Source of the DNA: Syntrophotaleaceae bacterium
GTDB lineage: Bacteria; Desulfobacterota; Desulfuromonadia; Desulfuromonadales; Syntrophotaleaceae
DNA: 64,000 bases
Reading direction: 5' to 3'
NCBI GenBank assembly: GCA_041390365.1
Contig: JAWKQB010000001.1
Coordinates: 930,001 to 994,000 of the forward strand
Within the stretch, counting starts at the first letter, position 1; each line of letters starts with the position of its first letter. The translations under genes were made by a program, and so were the position numbers. Under the pieces are notes generated by a model, which saw only the letters and a list, made by a program, of their open reading frames with translations, was not told the origin of the DNA and did no database searches. Shown piece by piece: positions 41,001 to 50,830 of this stretch.

Positions 41001-44000
41001 TCGGCCGCATCAACGTGGGTGCAACCCCCGATGCCGACGCCGCCAGTGTGGCGGTGACCCTGGGCGGTGCCGGCGGCGAGCTCGGCCTGGTGGGCGGCTT
41101 CAGCTACGCCGACTCCGCCAACACCGCCACCGCCACGGCGGTGGGTATCGACGGCGGCAGCGGCGACGATGACATCACCAGTGCCGGAGAGGTGACGGTC
41201 GCCGCCCTGCCAACCGCCAGCAGCGCCAGTGTCGGAGTGACGGCGGAAGGGGTCAAAGGGATGGGTGCCGCCGTCGGTGTGGCGCTGGCGGACGGCACCA
41301 CCCGCACCGTTGGCTCTGCCACCGGCATCGCGGCCGGCGCCGGCGACGACAGTGTGGTCAATCTGGCGCGTCTTTCGGTGGAGGCCCGGCCCGACACCAG
41401 CTCCGCCAGCGTTACGGTTGGCATCGCCGCCGCCAAGGAAGGGGTCGCGGTGGCCGGCAGCTTCGCCGACGCCACCACCTCGTCTCAGGCCACGGGCACC
41501 GGCATCGATGGCGGCATCGGTGACGACAGCCTGACCAACGCTGCAACCATCGAGGTCACCGCCGAGGCGCAGAGCAGCAGCGCCAGCGTCGGCGTGACCG
41601 CCGCCGGCACCATGACCGGCGTCGCCGCCGGAGTGTCCCTGTCCGACGCCACCACCAGCGCCACCGCTACCACCGCCGGCATCACCGGCGGCGCGGGGGC
41701 CGACAGCCTGAACAACAGCGCCAGCGTCACCACCACCGCCCTCGCCGACATCGCCGGCGCCAGCGTCACGGTCAATCTGGGTGCCGCGGAAACGGGGCTG
41801 GTGGCGGGGGTGGCGGCGGCGGACGCCAGCATCACCGCCAGCGCCACGACCACCGGCATGGACGGCGGCGCTGACGCCGACAGTCTGGACAATTTCGGTA
41901 GCTTGACCACCACCGCGACGGCGGAACTGGCTGCCGCCACCGTCTCGGTCAACGCCGGCTTCGCCGTCAGCGGCCTGGCCGCGGGCGCGGCGCTGGCGGA
42001 CGGCGAAACGGTCGCCACCGCCGCTGCCGCCGGGATAGCGGGAGCTGACGGGGACGATGTCCTGACCAACAGGGGCAGCAATTCGGTGACGGCCAACGCC
42101 ACCGTCACCGCGGCCAGTGTCGGCGTCAACCTGGAGGGTACCACCGCCGGGCTGGCGGCGGGGGCCTCGCTGGTGGATGGGGAAAACCGTGCCAGCGCCA
42201 CGGCGGTCGGCCTCGATGGCGGTGCCGGTGACGACATCCTGAGCAACCATCAGCTGACCCACGCCAGCGCTGTCACCGACAGCACCCGCGCCAGCATGTC
42301 GGTGTCGGGCACCTTCGCCTTGGAAGGGGTTGCGGCGGGAGCCTCTTTCGCCGACGCCTCCAACACCGCCGGCGCCATTGCCACCGGCCAGGCGGGCGGC
42401 GCGGGGGCTGATCGGCTGTACAACAACGCCGGGCTGCGGGCCGATGCCACCACCACGGCCACCACTACCAGCGTCTCCGTCGGCGTCAACATCTCCGGCA
42501 GCGGTGTCAGCGCCGGCGCGTCCTTCGCTTCAGCCGACACCACCGGCACCGCCAGCGCCTTGGGGATGGCTGGCGACGTCGGCGACGACTGGCTGGAAAA
42601 CCAGAGTTCCGGGCTGATTTCGGGCAAGGCGGAGACGACGGCAAAGGGAACGGTCGTGGCGGTCAACATCTCCGCCGCCAGCTTCTCCTCCGCCGATCTC
42701 GCCACCACCGCCCGCGCCGACCATGCCGGTCTGGCCGGCGGCGCCGGCGCCGATACGCTGATCAACCGCGGCGGCATCGACATCGACGCCCTGTCCCACG
42801 GCCTGGGCCAGTCGGCGGCCGCCAACCTTGAAGGATACGGCGGCGCCGACGTCAGCATCACCTCCACCGCCGTCGCCACCGGCCTGGACGGCGGCGCGGA
42901 CGCCGACCTGCTCTATAACTTCGCCAGCATCGCCCCCACCGCCACCGCGACTGCCACAGGCCGTTCGGTTTCCGCCAACCTGCTCGGCGCCGTGTTCGCC
43001 GATGCCGGCATCACTGCCCGGGCCACCGCCACCGGCATGAGCGGCGGCGCGGGGGACGACCAGGCGAGCAACAGCGGCACCATCACCCTGACGGGTTTGG
43101 CGGATGTGGACATGACCAGCGTGTCGGTCACCCTCGGCGGCTACTCGGATGCCGACGGCAGCGTCCGTTCCGAGCTGCTGCTCACCGGCATGGACGGCGG
43201 CGCCGGGGACGATCTGCTCATCAACGAGGTTGCCGGCCGCATCGTCACCCCCCGGCCCTCCCTGAGCACACCGGCGGCGCTCGTGCCCACCGCCATGGCG
43301 GAAACGGTGACCGTGGGCGTCAATCTGCTTGGCGCGGTTAACGCCGACGGCAGCTCCACTACCACCGCCAATGTCTTCGGCCTGGCCGGCGGCGGTGGGG
43401 CGGACAGCCTGATCAACCGGGGCACGGTGGATATCGGCGCGGCGTCGGTCAATCTCGGCCAGAGCGGCAGCGGCACTTTGGCCGGCTACGGCGAGGCCGA
43501 CGTCAGCGTGACGGCAACGGCGGACGCCACCGGCCTTTCCGGCGGCGATGGCGCCGACGACCTGTTCAACGACGGCACCATCGAGGCGGGCGCCACGGCC
43601 ACCGCCAAGGGGGTGTCGGTGACCGCCAATCTGGCCGGAGCCGGCTTTGCCGCCGCCAATACCACCGCCGTCGCCGTCGCCACCGGCCTCGCCGGCGGCG
43701 CTGGGGGGGACCGGCTGGAGAACCGGGGTTCAATTCAGCTGAGCACCCAGACCAAGGTGGATCAGCAGAGCGTGTCGGTGTCGCTGCTGGGCTATGCCGA
43801 CGGGGCAGGGGAGAGCCGGGCAACGGCAACGCTGACCGGCCTGGACGGCGGCGACGGCGATGACCTGCTGCTCAACGGCGCCGACGGCCGCATCATCATC
43901 GCCGATGTCGGCAGCGGTACGGCCTCGCGCATCGCCAGCGCCCGCGGCGTCGCGGGGGCGGTCGCGGTCAACCTGGTCGGCGCCACCAGCGCCAGCGGCG

Positions 44001-47000
44001 AAACCGCCGCCACGGCCAATGCCTTCGGCCTGGCAGGGGACGCCGGCAACGATACGGTACAGAACGCCGGCGTCATCGCCATCGACATCAGCACCGACAT
44101 CGACGCCTCCAGCACCTCTGTGCAGCTGGCCGGCTCGGGCAACTCCCGCGCCGGCGGCGCCTCCGCGGCGCTGGCCGTGGGCCTGGACGGCGGCGCGGGG
44201 AACGACAGCGTCACCAACCTCGCCGGCGCCACCCTGATGGTGTCCGCGGCGGCGACGGGCAGGGCGGTGGGCTACGACATCCAACTCGCCGGGGGTGGCA
44301 GCGCCACCGCCGGCAGCGAGGCCTCGGCCACCGCCATCGGCCTGCGGGGGGGAGATGGTGCCGATAGCCTGGGCAACAGCGGCACTGTCACCCTGACTGC
44401 CGCCTCCACCCTCAACGCATCCAGCAGTTCGAAAAAGTTCGCCGGGGCGGGATCGGCCAACACCAGCAGCACCGCCTTGGCCGCTATCGTCGGGCTGGAG
44501 GGCGGCGAGGAGGACAACCTCCTGGTCAACACCGGCGCCATCAACGGCACCGCCACTGCCACCGCCTATGCCAGCAGCTACTCGGTGGAACTGGCCGGGG
44601 GCGTCAGCGCCTCGTCCGGCACGGTGGCCACCGCCGAGGCCGCCGGCTTGCGCTCCGGCAGCGGCGCGGACAGCCTCTACAATAGTGGTAGCATCGACCT
44701 CACCGCCGCCGCCGTGCTCGATTCCTCCAGCCAGTCCTACACCGTCTTCGGCTCCTCCGGCGGCCAGACGGAGAGCACCGCCAGCGCCACCATTCTCGGC
44801 CTCGATGCCGGCGCCGGCGCCAACCTCATCACCAATGACACCAGCGCGCTGCTGAAGGTGAAGGCGACGGCCACGCCGAAATCGGTCGATGGCGTGGGCG
44901 TGTTCGGCGGGGTGGCGCGGGCGAACAGCGATGTCACCGCTGTCGTCTCCGCCACCGGCATCGCCAGCGGCAACGATGGCGATGTCATTGCCAATGCCGG
45001 AATTGTCGATGTCGCCGCCCAAGCCTCCGGACAGGTACGTTCAACGGCGATGGTCAACATCGGCAACCCTTCGGCCAACGCTTCCGAGACGGCCACCGCC
45101 GCTGCCTTGGGCATCCATTCCGGATCGGGCGACGACGTAGTTGTCAATAGCCACAGCATTATAGTCGATGCGGTCGCCGAGTCCTGCCCAGCCTCCTTTG
45201 CGGACTCGGATATCGCCGAAACCTATGCCACGACGACAGCCTCCTCGACGGCAACGGCGTCCGGTATCCGGACAGGGGATGGCCATGCCAGGGTGAACAA
45301 CTCCGCCGCCGGCACGATCGCGGTGGCGGCCAAGGCCCGGAGCGTCGACGGGCTCAACAATATCGCGACCGCGAGCTCGGACGAAAACGCGACGGTAACG
45401 GCATTGCTGGAGGCGACGGCCAGCGGCATCCTCACCGGGCAGGGCGATCATTCGATCTTCACGGAGGGCCAGATCACGGTAGCTTCCGAGGTCGATGCCC
45501 GAACACGCGCGATCGCCTCTTCCTTGCAGCTGGACCTTTCGGCCACGGCCACGACAAACTCGGCCGGGGCGGCGAGCGCCACCGGCATCGAGGCCGGAGA
45601 CGGAAACCTGACGATACGCAATGGCGGATCCATTTCAATAGCCGCCGCGGTTGCCGCAGAAGCCCTGTCGGACTACGGCAACTCCCCCCACCTGGACAGG
45701 GCCTATGCCTATGCCGGGCTGGGGGACGCCACTCACACCTCCACGCTGGCCGCCACGGCCGCCGGCATCAAGGCCGGGCACGGTCGAAACGCCATCGAAA
45801 ACGATGCTGCCATCACTGTCGACGCCACGGTCAATGCCGTTGCCCTGGCCAAGAGCAACACCGCCACCACCACCACGTACTCCTATGCCTACGCGGGCGG
45901 AGAGGCGACGGCCACGGGCATCGAGGTGGGGGATGACCAGAATGCCGTGAACAACGCGGCTGGGGGCACGATCACCGTAACGGTTCAGGCCAGCAGCGGC
46001 AGTGCCGACGGCACGGTCATCTCCGGGGCGTACGCGGACGAAAACGCGACTACCACCGCCGACTTGACGGCGACGGCCACGGGCATCCGGGCCGGACAGG
46101 GGGACGACGCCATCATCAATAACGGTGATCTGTCGGTGACGTCGGAGGTTGATGCGCGGGCCTATGCGGTCGCCTCTACCGCGACGACCAGGATTGCCAC
46201 CGCAACGACCAATGCGGGCGGCTCCTCGCGCGGTACCGGAATTGAAGGGGGGGATGGGAGCAATGCCATCCACAGCAACGGCAACCTCACTGTAACGGCA
46301 ACCACCACCGGCAAAGCCTGGTCGAACTATCCCCCCAGTGTAGATCACCTGGATCAGGCCGTCGCCTATGCCGGCATGGGGGATGGTTCTCAGCCCTCCA
46401 CCCTGACGGCCACCGCAACGGGCATCCAGACCGCCGGTGGGGCGGACCAGATCGATGTGGACCGCCTCACCGTGACCTCTACCGTCTCCGCCGAAGCCCT
46501 GGCCTACAGCAACACGGATTCCTACGACAATACGTCCCGGGCCTACGCGGGCGGCGATGCCAGGGCCGAAGGCATCAAGGCGGGGGATGGGGACAACCGG
46601 ATCCGCCTGGTCAGCGCACTGACCGTTACCGCTACAGCGACCGCCGCTGCGGTGGGCGGCGGAGAGGACTATGGTTATGCCTATGTGGGGAATCCAGGCG
46701 CCTCCGGCGCCGTCGCCGAGGCGGTCGGGGTTGCCGCGGGCGATGGCAACAACAGCATCACCAATGACGGCCGCCTGGAGGTCAATGCCACGGCCACCGC
46801 CTCGGTTGCGACTTCGGGTGAAGACGGGCAGGGCAGCCACGCCTTTACTCATGCGGCTGCCACCGCCATCCGCACGGGAGACGGAAGCAACACCATCGTC
46901 AATCGGGGTGTGATCGAAGTGACCGCGAAAGATGCGACCTTCGGTATTGTGACGGGTGCCGGGACCGATACCATCATCCACTCCGGTACCCTTGCCACCG

Positions 47001-48799
47001 GCGATGCGCCTGGGTCTTTCAGCGGAACCGGCATCGCCATCACCACCGGCGCCGGCGCCGATCAGGTGCTGCTGGACGACGGCTCGGTGACGGTCGGAAT
47101 GGTCGACCTGGGCGCGGACGACGACCAACTGTGGTTCACCGGCACGCCGCAGGTGACAGGTGTGGTCACCGGCGCGGCGGGCACCGACACGCTGGTGTTC
47201 GACGGCGCCGGCGGCATCGCCTTTACGCCGGCGGAGTTCGAGCAGGCTCGCAAACAGGGAGCCGGAACCTTCGTCCTCGCATCCCTGCCGACGATGAAAA
47301 ACCTTACCGTCGACGAAGGGACCCTGCGTATAGAGAGCAGCTACGCCATGGATGACGACAGCACCTTCCGGACCGTCATCAACGGCGACGGCAGTTCCGG
47401 GCGGCTGTCGGTCGCCGGGACCGTCGGGCTTGACGGAGTTTTGCAAGTCAGCAAAGGAACAGGGTTTTTCTTCGACGGGACCAACTACGACATCATCACC
47501 GCAGCATCGGTCGACGGCGCCTTTGCCGACATCACCCTTCCCGACACCAACAGCCTGGTCAGCTTCACCCTGGAACAGACCCTTGACGCGGTTCGGATCG
47601 AAACCCGGGCCGAAAGTTTCACTACCGTCGCCACCAACCCGGTGGCCAGGAGCGTGGCCGATTACCTGGACCGGATTCAATCGGTCGCTTCCGGCGACCT
47701 GCTGACCGTTCTCGCCGAAGTGCAGAATCTGTCCCCCGGCTCATTCGAGCAGGCTTTTTCCAGCCTGAGCCCCGATTCCTACAACAACTATTCGATGACA
47801 TCCTTCACCATCGCCCGCCAATTTCTTCATTCCTACCGGCAGCGGATGAATACTATTCGGGTCTTCTCCCTGGGAGGGGAAGTGCCTGACCATGACAAGC
47901 CGATCCTCCTGGCCTATTCAGGAACCGACCTCGGCCAGTTTGCACCGTCTATTCAGAAGCCGAAGAAATACGGTTTCTGGTTCAAGGGACTTTGGCAGGA
48001 GGGGGACCGGGAAGATGAAGACGGCACCACCGGCTCTGATTTCAGGATAAGAGGAGCGGCCCTCGGCTTCGACCGGATCTTCGGCGACCACCTGCTCGTC
48101 GGGGCCGGTTTCGGCTACTCCCGCGCCGATATCGACCTGAATCACGATGCCGGAAGCGGCGACATCGACACCTGGCTGGGCTCCCTGTACGGAAGCTGGT
48201 TCATGGATAATTTCTATCTGGATGGAACGGTTTCCTTTGGTGACAACCGCTACGATTCACGTCGCCATATCGTTGTGGGAACCCTGGAGGGTGAGGCGGT
48301 CAGCGACCACGATGGAGACATTTTTTCCGCCTGCCTGGGCGCCGGATACATTTTCGACTTCGGCAAATGGTCGGTCGGCCCGATGGCGTCCCTGGAGTAT
48401 GCCGCCTTGTCGGAAGACGGTTTCACCGAAGCTGGAGGCGGGGGCGTCGGCCTTCGGGTCGAGGGGAGGGATACGGAGGCCCTGATATCGGAAGCGGGAC
48501 TAAGGGTCCGGCGCGAGTTTGAAATGGGAGCCGGCTTCCTTTCCACTCTGGAGATGAGCGGCGCCTGGCGGCATGACTTCTCCATCGACGACGGCGTGAT
48601 CACCTCCGCCTTCGCCGGTTCTCCGGGTCTGACATTCGCCATCCCCGGCCAGGATGTCGATGCAGACGGGTTGCTCTTGGGAACGGCCCTGACCCTGCTG
48701 AACAAAAAAGGGTTTTCTTTGACCGTCGACTACCAGGGTGATTTTCGCTCCGACTACGAATCTCATGCCCTGGCGGCTGAATTGCGATTGGTGTTTTGA
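38027..48799 (+). CDS. Giant repeat autotransporter (type Va), about 3,590 residues
   Basis: Start ATG 38027 (GGGGGG ahead) gives an extended signal peptide (about 50 residues, hydrophobic core LMAFFLASLFIGAFA). The passenger is Ala/Thr/Gly/Asp/Ser-rich, with almost no aromatics in its first 2,400 residues. About 50 units of roughly 60 residues each carry one GGxGxD-like turn (GGAGDD, GGSGDD, GGDGAD), then NxGxIxV strands and an ATATATGI run. From about residue 2,400 the units change to GDGxNxIxNxG with Tyr-rich YAYAG loops. Residues about 3,108-3,170 look like an autochaperone (LSVAGTVGLDGVLQVSKG). A helical linker follows, and a 12-strand barrel (about 3,312-3,590) ends in Phe. Probably surface-anchored, perhaps Ca2+-binding, adhesin or biofilm fibre. 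Confidence 0.9.
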   Translation: MKGSHSCADLGKSLQDVRKSFNSPFCLCSRSKYPALMAFFLASLFIGAFASQARGACDANEYGEILCTETDLDGVETGDGDDAITVQTGAVVSTTAQQTAAALATAQTATVDSGDGNNLVTNGGGIGATATATAQAQEDVASQATAAATGIHTGVGEDTVVNAGSLQAAATATAVSGDILFHAAGSTSVAAGTEATATAQGIRDDGGRYSLLNSQQLSVTAEATAAGGDVEFQLIDKASADAGVTASASALGFLGQDANGAVPAWLNSFTNTGTFSVTATARAGNDELRFNLMDWAVADTSASAEATAVGFKAGAGGNSILNEGSLAAAAIAGSEVWKAEINISDWGLGASGLTVEASATALEGNSGADTVVNTGTLSATATADALKVDINGTLVDLTIGPGFWETLLFTSAGSADTLATAGTTGVNLLDGDDSFANSGSILVQATAELDKTAVAVGAEGIPKSIIDVLQGKALSSADPIAAASATGILAGAGGDQITNTGLLRVEGTAGAGDVSVNLSLPILEPIMPFPSPSFALGGSGVTAEAEAMGIDGEAGDDVIRLTGGQVDVDATATTTGVIVSGALQGVFSSVSLFDLQASVADMATTSEATANGLVGGAGDDTVHVAAPARLAVDGTASAASVDVAIAVQGKVDGALNASAVLARADTQAEAEAIGIDGGAGDDSVNHFGIATVAATADATSVTVGADVQLAVKHALSAGAAIASVRTEATATAAGMEGGSGDDVLANVSSFGTTASADADSVSVEVVVQKVEESLAVGLSYVDAETQATATAAGLDGGEGEDTLINATSGTLTTSASSDSTTVGVALTVSGSFSQEWSLVAGGAVTDGTTGATAGATGMGGDAGDDTLFNAGAVTTSALANADSTSVSVDVTGVSDGLTLGVTYADNATTATATASGLDGGDGDDYLTNTATGVINVAGTPEATSASVSATITGATKGTGITGGAALTDGATAATATSTGMAGGAGADHIHNFGRINVGATPDADAASVAVTLGGAGGELGLVGGFSYADSANTATATAVGIDGGSGDDDITSAGEVTVAALPTASSASVGVTAEGVKGMGAAVGVALADGTTRTVGSATGIAAGAGDDSVVNLARLSVEARPDTSSASVTVGIAAAKEGVAVAGSFADATTSSQATGTGIDGGIGDDSLTNAATIEVTAEAQSSSASVGVTAAGTMTGVAAGVSLSDATTSATATTAGITGGAGADSLNNSASVTTTALADIAGASVTVNLGAAETGLVAGVAAADASITASATTTGMDGGADADSLDNFGSLTTTATAELAAATVSVNAGFAVSGLAAGAALADGETVATAAAAGIAGADGDDVLTNRGSNSVTANATVTAASVGVNLEGTTAGLAAGASLVDGENRASATAVGLDGGAGDDILSNHQLTHASAVTDSTRASMSVSGTFALEGVAAGASFADASNTAGAIATGQAGGAGADRLYNNAGLRADATTTATTTSVSVGVNISGSGVSAGASFASADTTGTASALGMAGDVGDDWLENQSSGLISGKAETTAKGTVVAVNISAASFSSADLATTARADHAGLAGGAGADTLINRGGIDIDALSHGLGQSAAANLEGYGGADVSITSTAVATGLDGGADADLLYNFASIAPTATATATGRSVSANLLGAVFADAGITARATATGMSGGAGDDQASNSGTITLTGLADVDMTSVSVTLGGYSDADGSVRSELLLTGMDGGAGDDLLINEVAGRIVTPRPSLSTPAALVPTAMAETVTVGVNLLGAVNADGSSTTTANVFGLAGGGGADSLINRGTVDIGAASVNLGQSGSGTLAGYGEADVSVTATADATGLSGGDGADDLFNDGTIEAGATATAKGVSVTANLAGAGFAAANTTAVAVATGLAGGAGGDRLENRGSIQLSTQTKVDQQSVSVSLLGYADGAGESRATATLTGLDGGDGDDLLLNGADGRIIIADVGSGTASRIASARGVAGAVAVNLVGATSASGETAATANAFGLAGDAGNDTVQNAGVIAIDISTDIDASSTSVQLAGSGNSRAGGASAALAVGLDGGAGNDSVTNLAGATLMVSAAATGRAVGYDIQLAGGGSATAGSEASATAIGLRGGDGADSLGNSGTVTLTAASTLNASSSSKKFAGAGSANTSSTALAAIVGLEGGEEDNLLVNTGAINGTATATAYASSYSVELAGGVSASSGTVATAEAAGLRSGSGADSLYNSGSIDLTAAAVLDSSSQSYTVFGSSGGQTESTASATILGLDAGAGANLITNDTSALLKVKATATPKSVDGVGVFGGVARANSDVTAVVSATGIASGNDGDVIANAGIVDVAAQASGQVRSTAMVNIGNPSANASETATAAALGIHSGSGDDVVVNSHSIIVDAVAESCPASFADSDIAETYATTTASSTATASGIRTGDGHARVNNSAAGTIAVAAKARSVDGLNNIATASSDENATVTALLEATASGILTGQGDHSIFTEGQITVASEVDARTRAIASSLQLDLSATATTNSAGAASATGIEAGDGNLTIRNGGSISIAAAVAAEALSDYGNSPHLDRAYAYAGLGDATHTSTLAATAAGIKAGHGRNAIENDAAITVDATVNAVALAKSNTATTTTYSYAYAGGEATATGIEVGDDQNAVNNAAGGTITVTVQASSGSADGTVISGAYADENATTTADLTATATGIRAGQGDDAIINNGDLSVTSEVDARAYAVASTATTRIATATTNAGGSSRGTGIEGGDGSNAIHSNGNLTVTATTTGKAWSNYPPSVDHLDQAVAYAGMGDGSQPSTLTATATGIQTAGGADQIDVDRLTVTSTVSAEALAYSNTDSYDNTSRAYAGGDARAEGIKAGDGDNRIRLVSALTVTATATAAAVGGGEDYGYAYVGNPGASGAVAEAVGVAAGDGNNSITNDGRLEVNATATASVATSGEDGQGSHAFTHAAATAIRTGDGSNTIVNRGVIEVTAKDATFGIVTGAGTDTIIHSGTLATGDAPGSFSGTGIAITTGAGADQVLLDDGSVTVGMVDLGADDDQLWFTGTPQVTGVVTGAAGTDTLVFDGAGGIAFTPAEFEQARKQGAGTFVLASLPTMKNLTVDEGTLRIESSYAMDDDSTFRTVINGDGSSGRLSVAGTVGLDGVLQVSKGTGFFFDGTNYDIITAASVDGAFADITLPDTNSLVSFTLEQTLDAVRIETRAESFTTVATNPVARSVADYLDRIQSVASGDLLTVLAEVQNLSPGSFEQAFSSLSPDSYNNYSMTSFTIARQFLHSYRQRMNTIRVFSLGGEVPDHDKPILLAYSGTDLGQFAPSIQKPKKYGFWFKGLWQEGDREDEDGTTGSDFRIRGAALGFDRIFGDHLLVGAGFGYSRADIDLNHDAGSGDIDTWLGSLYGSWFMDNFYLDGTVSFGDNRYDSRRHIVVGTLEGEAVSDHDGDIFSACLGAGYIFDFGKWSVGPMASLEYAALSEDGFTEAGGGGVGLRVEGRDTEALISEAGLRVRREFEMGAGFLSTLEMSGAWRHDFSIDDGVITSAFAGSPGLTFAIPGQDVDADGLLLGTALTLLNKKGFSLTVDYQGDFRSDYESHALAAELRLVF

Positions 48800-48933
48800 T
48801 GGCCTAACCCGGGTTATCGGGATACCCCCTGCGGATATGACCCTTGATGAAGTAGCGCTTGCCTCTCTTGCTTGATTTTAATATAAGTAGAATTTATAGA
48901 GAGGCAGCTTTTCAATGAGGGAAAGGAGGGGGC

Positions 48934-50049
48934 ATGGTCGCCGAAATTCTTCAGGAACTGTTGGACTCAGCCGATATCCGGCTGAACGGATCCCGGCCAT
49001 GGGATATTCAGGTCAGGGATGACCGCTGGTTCAAACGGGTCTGGCGGGAAAAGAACCTGGGGCTGGGCGAGTCCTATATGGACGGCTGGTGGGATTGCGA
49101 ACAGCTGGACGAAATGTTCTTTCGCCTGCTGGGCTGCGGCCTGGACCAAAAAGTTCGGGGAAACTTGCATTATCTTTTCTGTTTTTTGCCGGCGATACTT
49201 TTCAATCTGCAATCAGGGTTTCGCTGCCGCCGAGTGGCGAAACAGCACTATGATCTGGGGAACGACCTGTTCCTCGCTTTTCTCGACGACCACCAGCAGT
49301 ACAGCTGCGGGTACTTCAAAGAGACCGAAGATCTGCAGCAGGCACAACAGAACAAACTTGCCCTGATCGCCGGAAAATTGCAGCTTTCGGCTGGAGAACA
49401 TGTCCTGGATATCGGGTGCGGATGGGGCGGACTGGCCCGGTATGCCGCCGAACGCCATGGTTGCCGGGTGACGGCGGTCAATATTTCCAGGGAACAGTTG
49501 CATTACGCCCGGGAGCGCTGCCAGGGATTACCTGTCGAATTTCACGACTCCGATTATCGGGCCCTGAATGGTCGCTTCGACAAGGTCGTTTCGGTCGGCA
49601 TGTTCGAGCATGTCGGCCGAAAAAACTATCGCACCTATATGCAGGTGGTGCATCGCTGTCTCAAGGACGAGGGTATCTTTCTGCTGCATACCATCGGCAG
49701 CAACGTCTCCCGCAACGGCTGCGACCCATGGGTGAACAAATATATCTTTCCCAACGGCATGCTGCCCGGTCCGGCTCACATCGGTAAAGCGGTCGAGGGG
49801 CTTTTCGTGGTCGAGGACTGGCACAATTTCGGACCCCACTACGATAAGACACTGATGGCCTGGAACCGGAATTTCAAGCAGGCCTGGCCGAAGTTGAGGG
49901 ACAAGTACGACGAGCGCTTTAAACGAATGTGGGAGTACTATCTGCTATCCTGCGCAGGAGCGTTTCGGGCCCGGACCATCCAGCTGTGGCAGATCGTCAT
50001 GACCAAACAGGGCAGCTGCTGCCCCCAGCCCGCCTGCCGATTACAATAA
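48934..50049 (+). CDS. cfa: Cyclopropane-fatty-acyl-phospholipid synthase
   Basis: 371 residues, GGAGGGGG before the ATG. Transfers a methylene from SAM to cis double bonds of membrane phospholipids, at the inner face of the membrane. Signatures: LGLGESYMDGWWDC, AKQHYDLGNDLFLAFLD, the SAM loop VLDIGCGWGGLARYAA, SVGMFEHVG and WVNKYIFPNGMLP. The C-terminus is slightly extended with a Cys-rich tail (GSCCPQPACRLQ). An AT-rich stretch at 48870-48900 (TTTTAATATAAG) upstream may be its promoter. Confidence 0.95.
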   Translation: MVAEILQELLDSADIRLNGSRPWDIQVRDDRWFKRVWREKNLGLGESYMDGWWDCEQLDEMFFRLLGCGLDQKVRGNLHYLFCFLPAILFNLQSGFRCRRVAKQHYDLGNDLFLAFLDDHQQYSCGYFKETEDLQQAQQNKLALIAGKLQLSAGEHVLDIGCGWGGLARYAAERHGCRVTAVNISREQLHYARERCQGLPVEFHDSDYRALNGRFDKVVSVGMFEHVGRKNYRTYMQVVHRCLKDEGIFLLHTIGSNVSRNGCDPWVNKYIFPNGMLPGPAHIGKAVEGLFVVEDWHNFGPHYDKTLMAWNRNFKQAWPKLRDKYDERFKRMWEYYLLSCAGAFRARTIQLWQIVMTKQGSCCPQPACRLQ

Positions 50050-50135
50050 AGAACAGCAGCGTTGATCCCTTTTCGATAGGATTAATGTCTTGTTGATCAA
50101 ACTGTCAAATTCAAAACGGGAAGAGGGATCTTTGC

Positions 50136-50798
50136 ATGGATAGGGAAAAACGTGATTTCGACAAGGAGGCTTCCGCCTGGGACGAAAATCCCCGGAGGGT
50201 AAAAATGGCGAAGGACATCGCCGCTGCGATCAGCGAGGAAATACGGCTGACGCCTGACATGGATGTCCTGGATTTTGGCTGCGGCACGGGCCTGCTGGCC
50301 CTCGAACTTCTGCCCCTGGTTCGTTCAGTGGTTGGGGTCGACAGCTCGCAAGGGATGCTCGATATCTTCCGCCAGAAGATCGCTGAAGGCCGGCTGAACA
50401 ATGTGCGCGTCATGGAAATCGATTTTGAACGGGGCGATGGTCTGCAGGGGCGGTATGATCTGGCGGTCAGCAGCATGACCCTTCATCATATCCCCGAAAT
50501 CGCCTCTCTGTTACGACACATCCGGAATGTATTGAAACCCGGAGGATATCTCTCGGTGGCCGACCTCGATCTGGAGGAGGGAAAGTTTCACACCGATAAT
50601 ACCGGCGTGTTCCATTTCGGATTTTGTCGTGAAGAGCTGCGCCAACTGTTTTTTGAGGCAGGCTTTGAAGATATCCGTGCTCGCAATGCGGCAGTGGTTA
50701 TCAAGCAGGGTGCGGACGGTGAAATGAAACAATTCGGCATTTTTCTGATGACCGGGCGAAAAGGGAAGGCCCGGACAACTCGCTCAGGAGCAAGGTAA
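50136..50798 (+). CDS. Class I SAM-dependent methyltransferase (UbiE/UbiG-like)
   Basis: 220 residues, AGAGGG before the ATG. N-terminal FDKEASAWDENPRRVKMA is typical of the Methyltransf_11/25 group. SAM motif VLDFGCGTGLLALELL (about residues 44-59), GVDSSQGML, SSMTLHHI and LKPGGYLSVADLD. Substrate not evident; similar genes have been called small-molecule or quinone methyltransferases. Follows cfa by 86 bases. Confidence 0.85.
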   Translation: MDREKRDFDKEASAWDENPRRVKMAKDIAAAISEEIRLTPDMDVLDFGCGTGLLALELLPLVRSVVGVDSSQGMLDIFRQKIAEGRLNNVRVMEIDFERGDGLQGRYDLAVSSMTLHHIPEIASLLRHIRNVLKPGGYLSVADLDLEEGKFHTDNTGVFHFGFCREELRQLFFEAGFEDIRARNAAVVIKQGADGEMKQFGIFLMTGRKGKARTTRSGAR

Positions 50799-50830
50799 AT
50801 AGTTCGATTACGATTCTGACAACGACAAGG

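Noticed and set aside
40000..41700. The GGxGxD repeats as classical RTX nonapeptides with type I secretion
   Set aside because: Motifs are single and about 60 residues apart, and a C-terminal autotransporter barrel is present; no type I transporter genes are near.
38117..47680. Very long open frames on the minus strand (for example 39914-42262 and 45635-47680)
   Set aside because: They mirror the GC-rich, stop-poor autotransporter gene, show low-complexity Gly/Arg/Pro products, and lack ribosome-binding sites and family matches.
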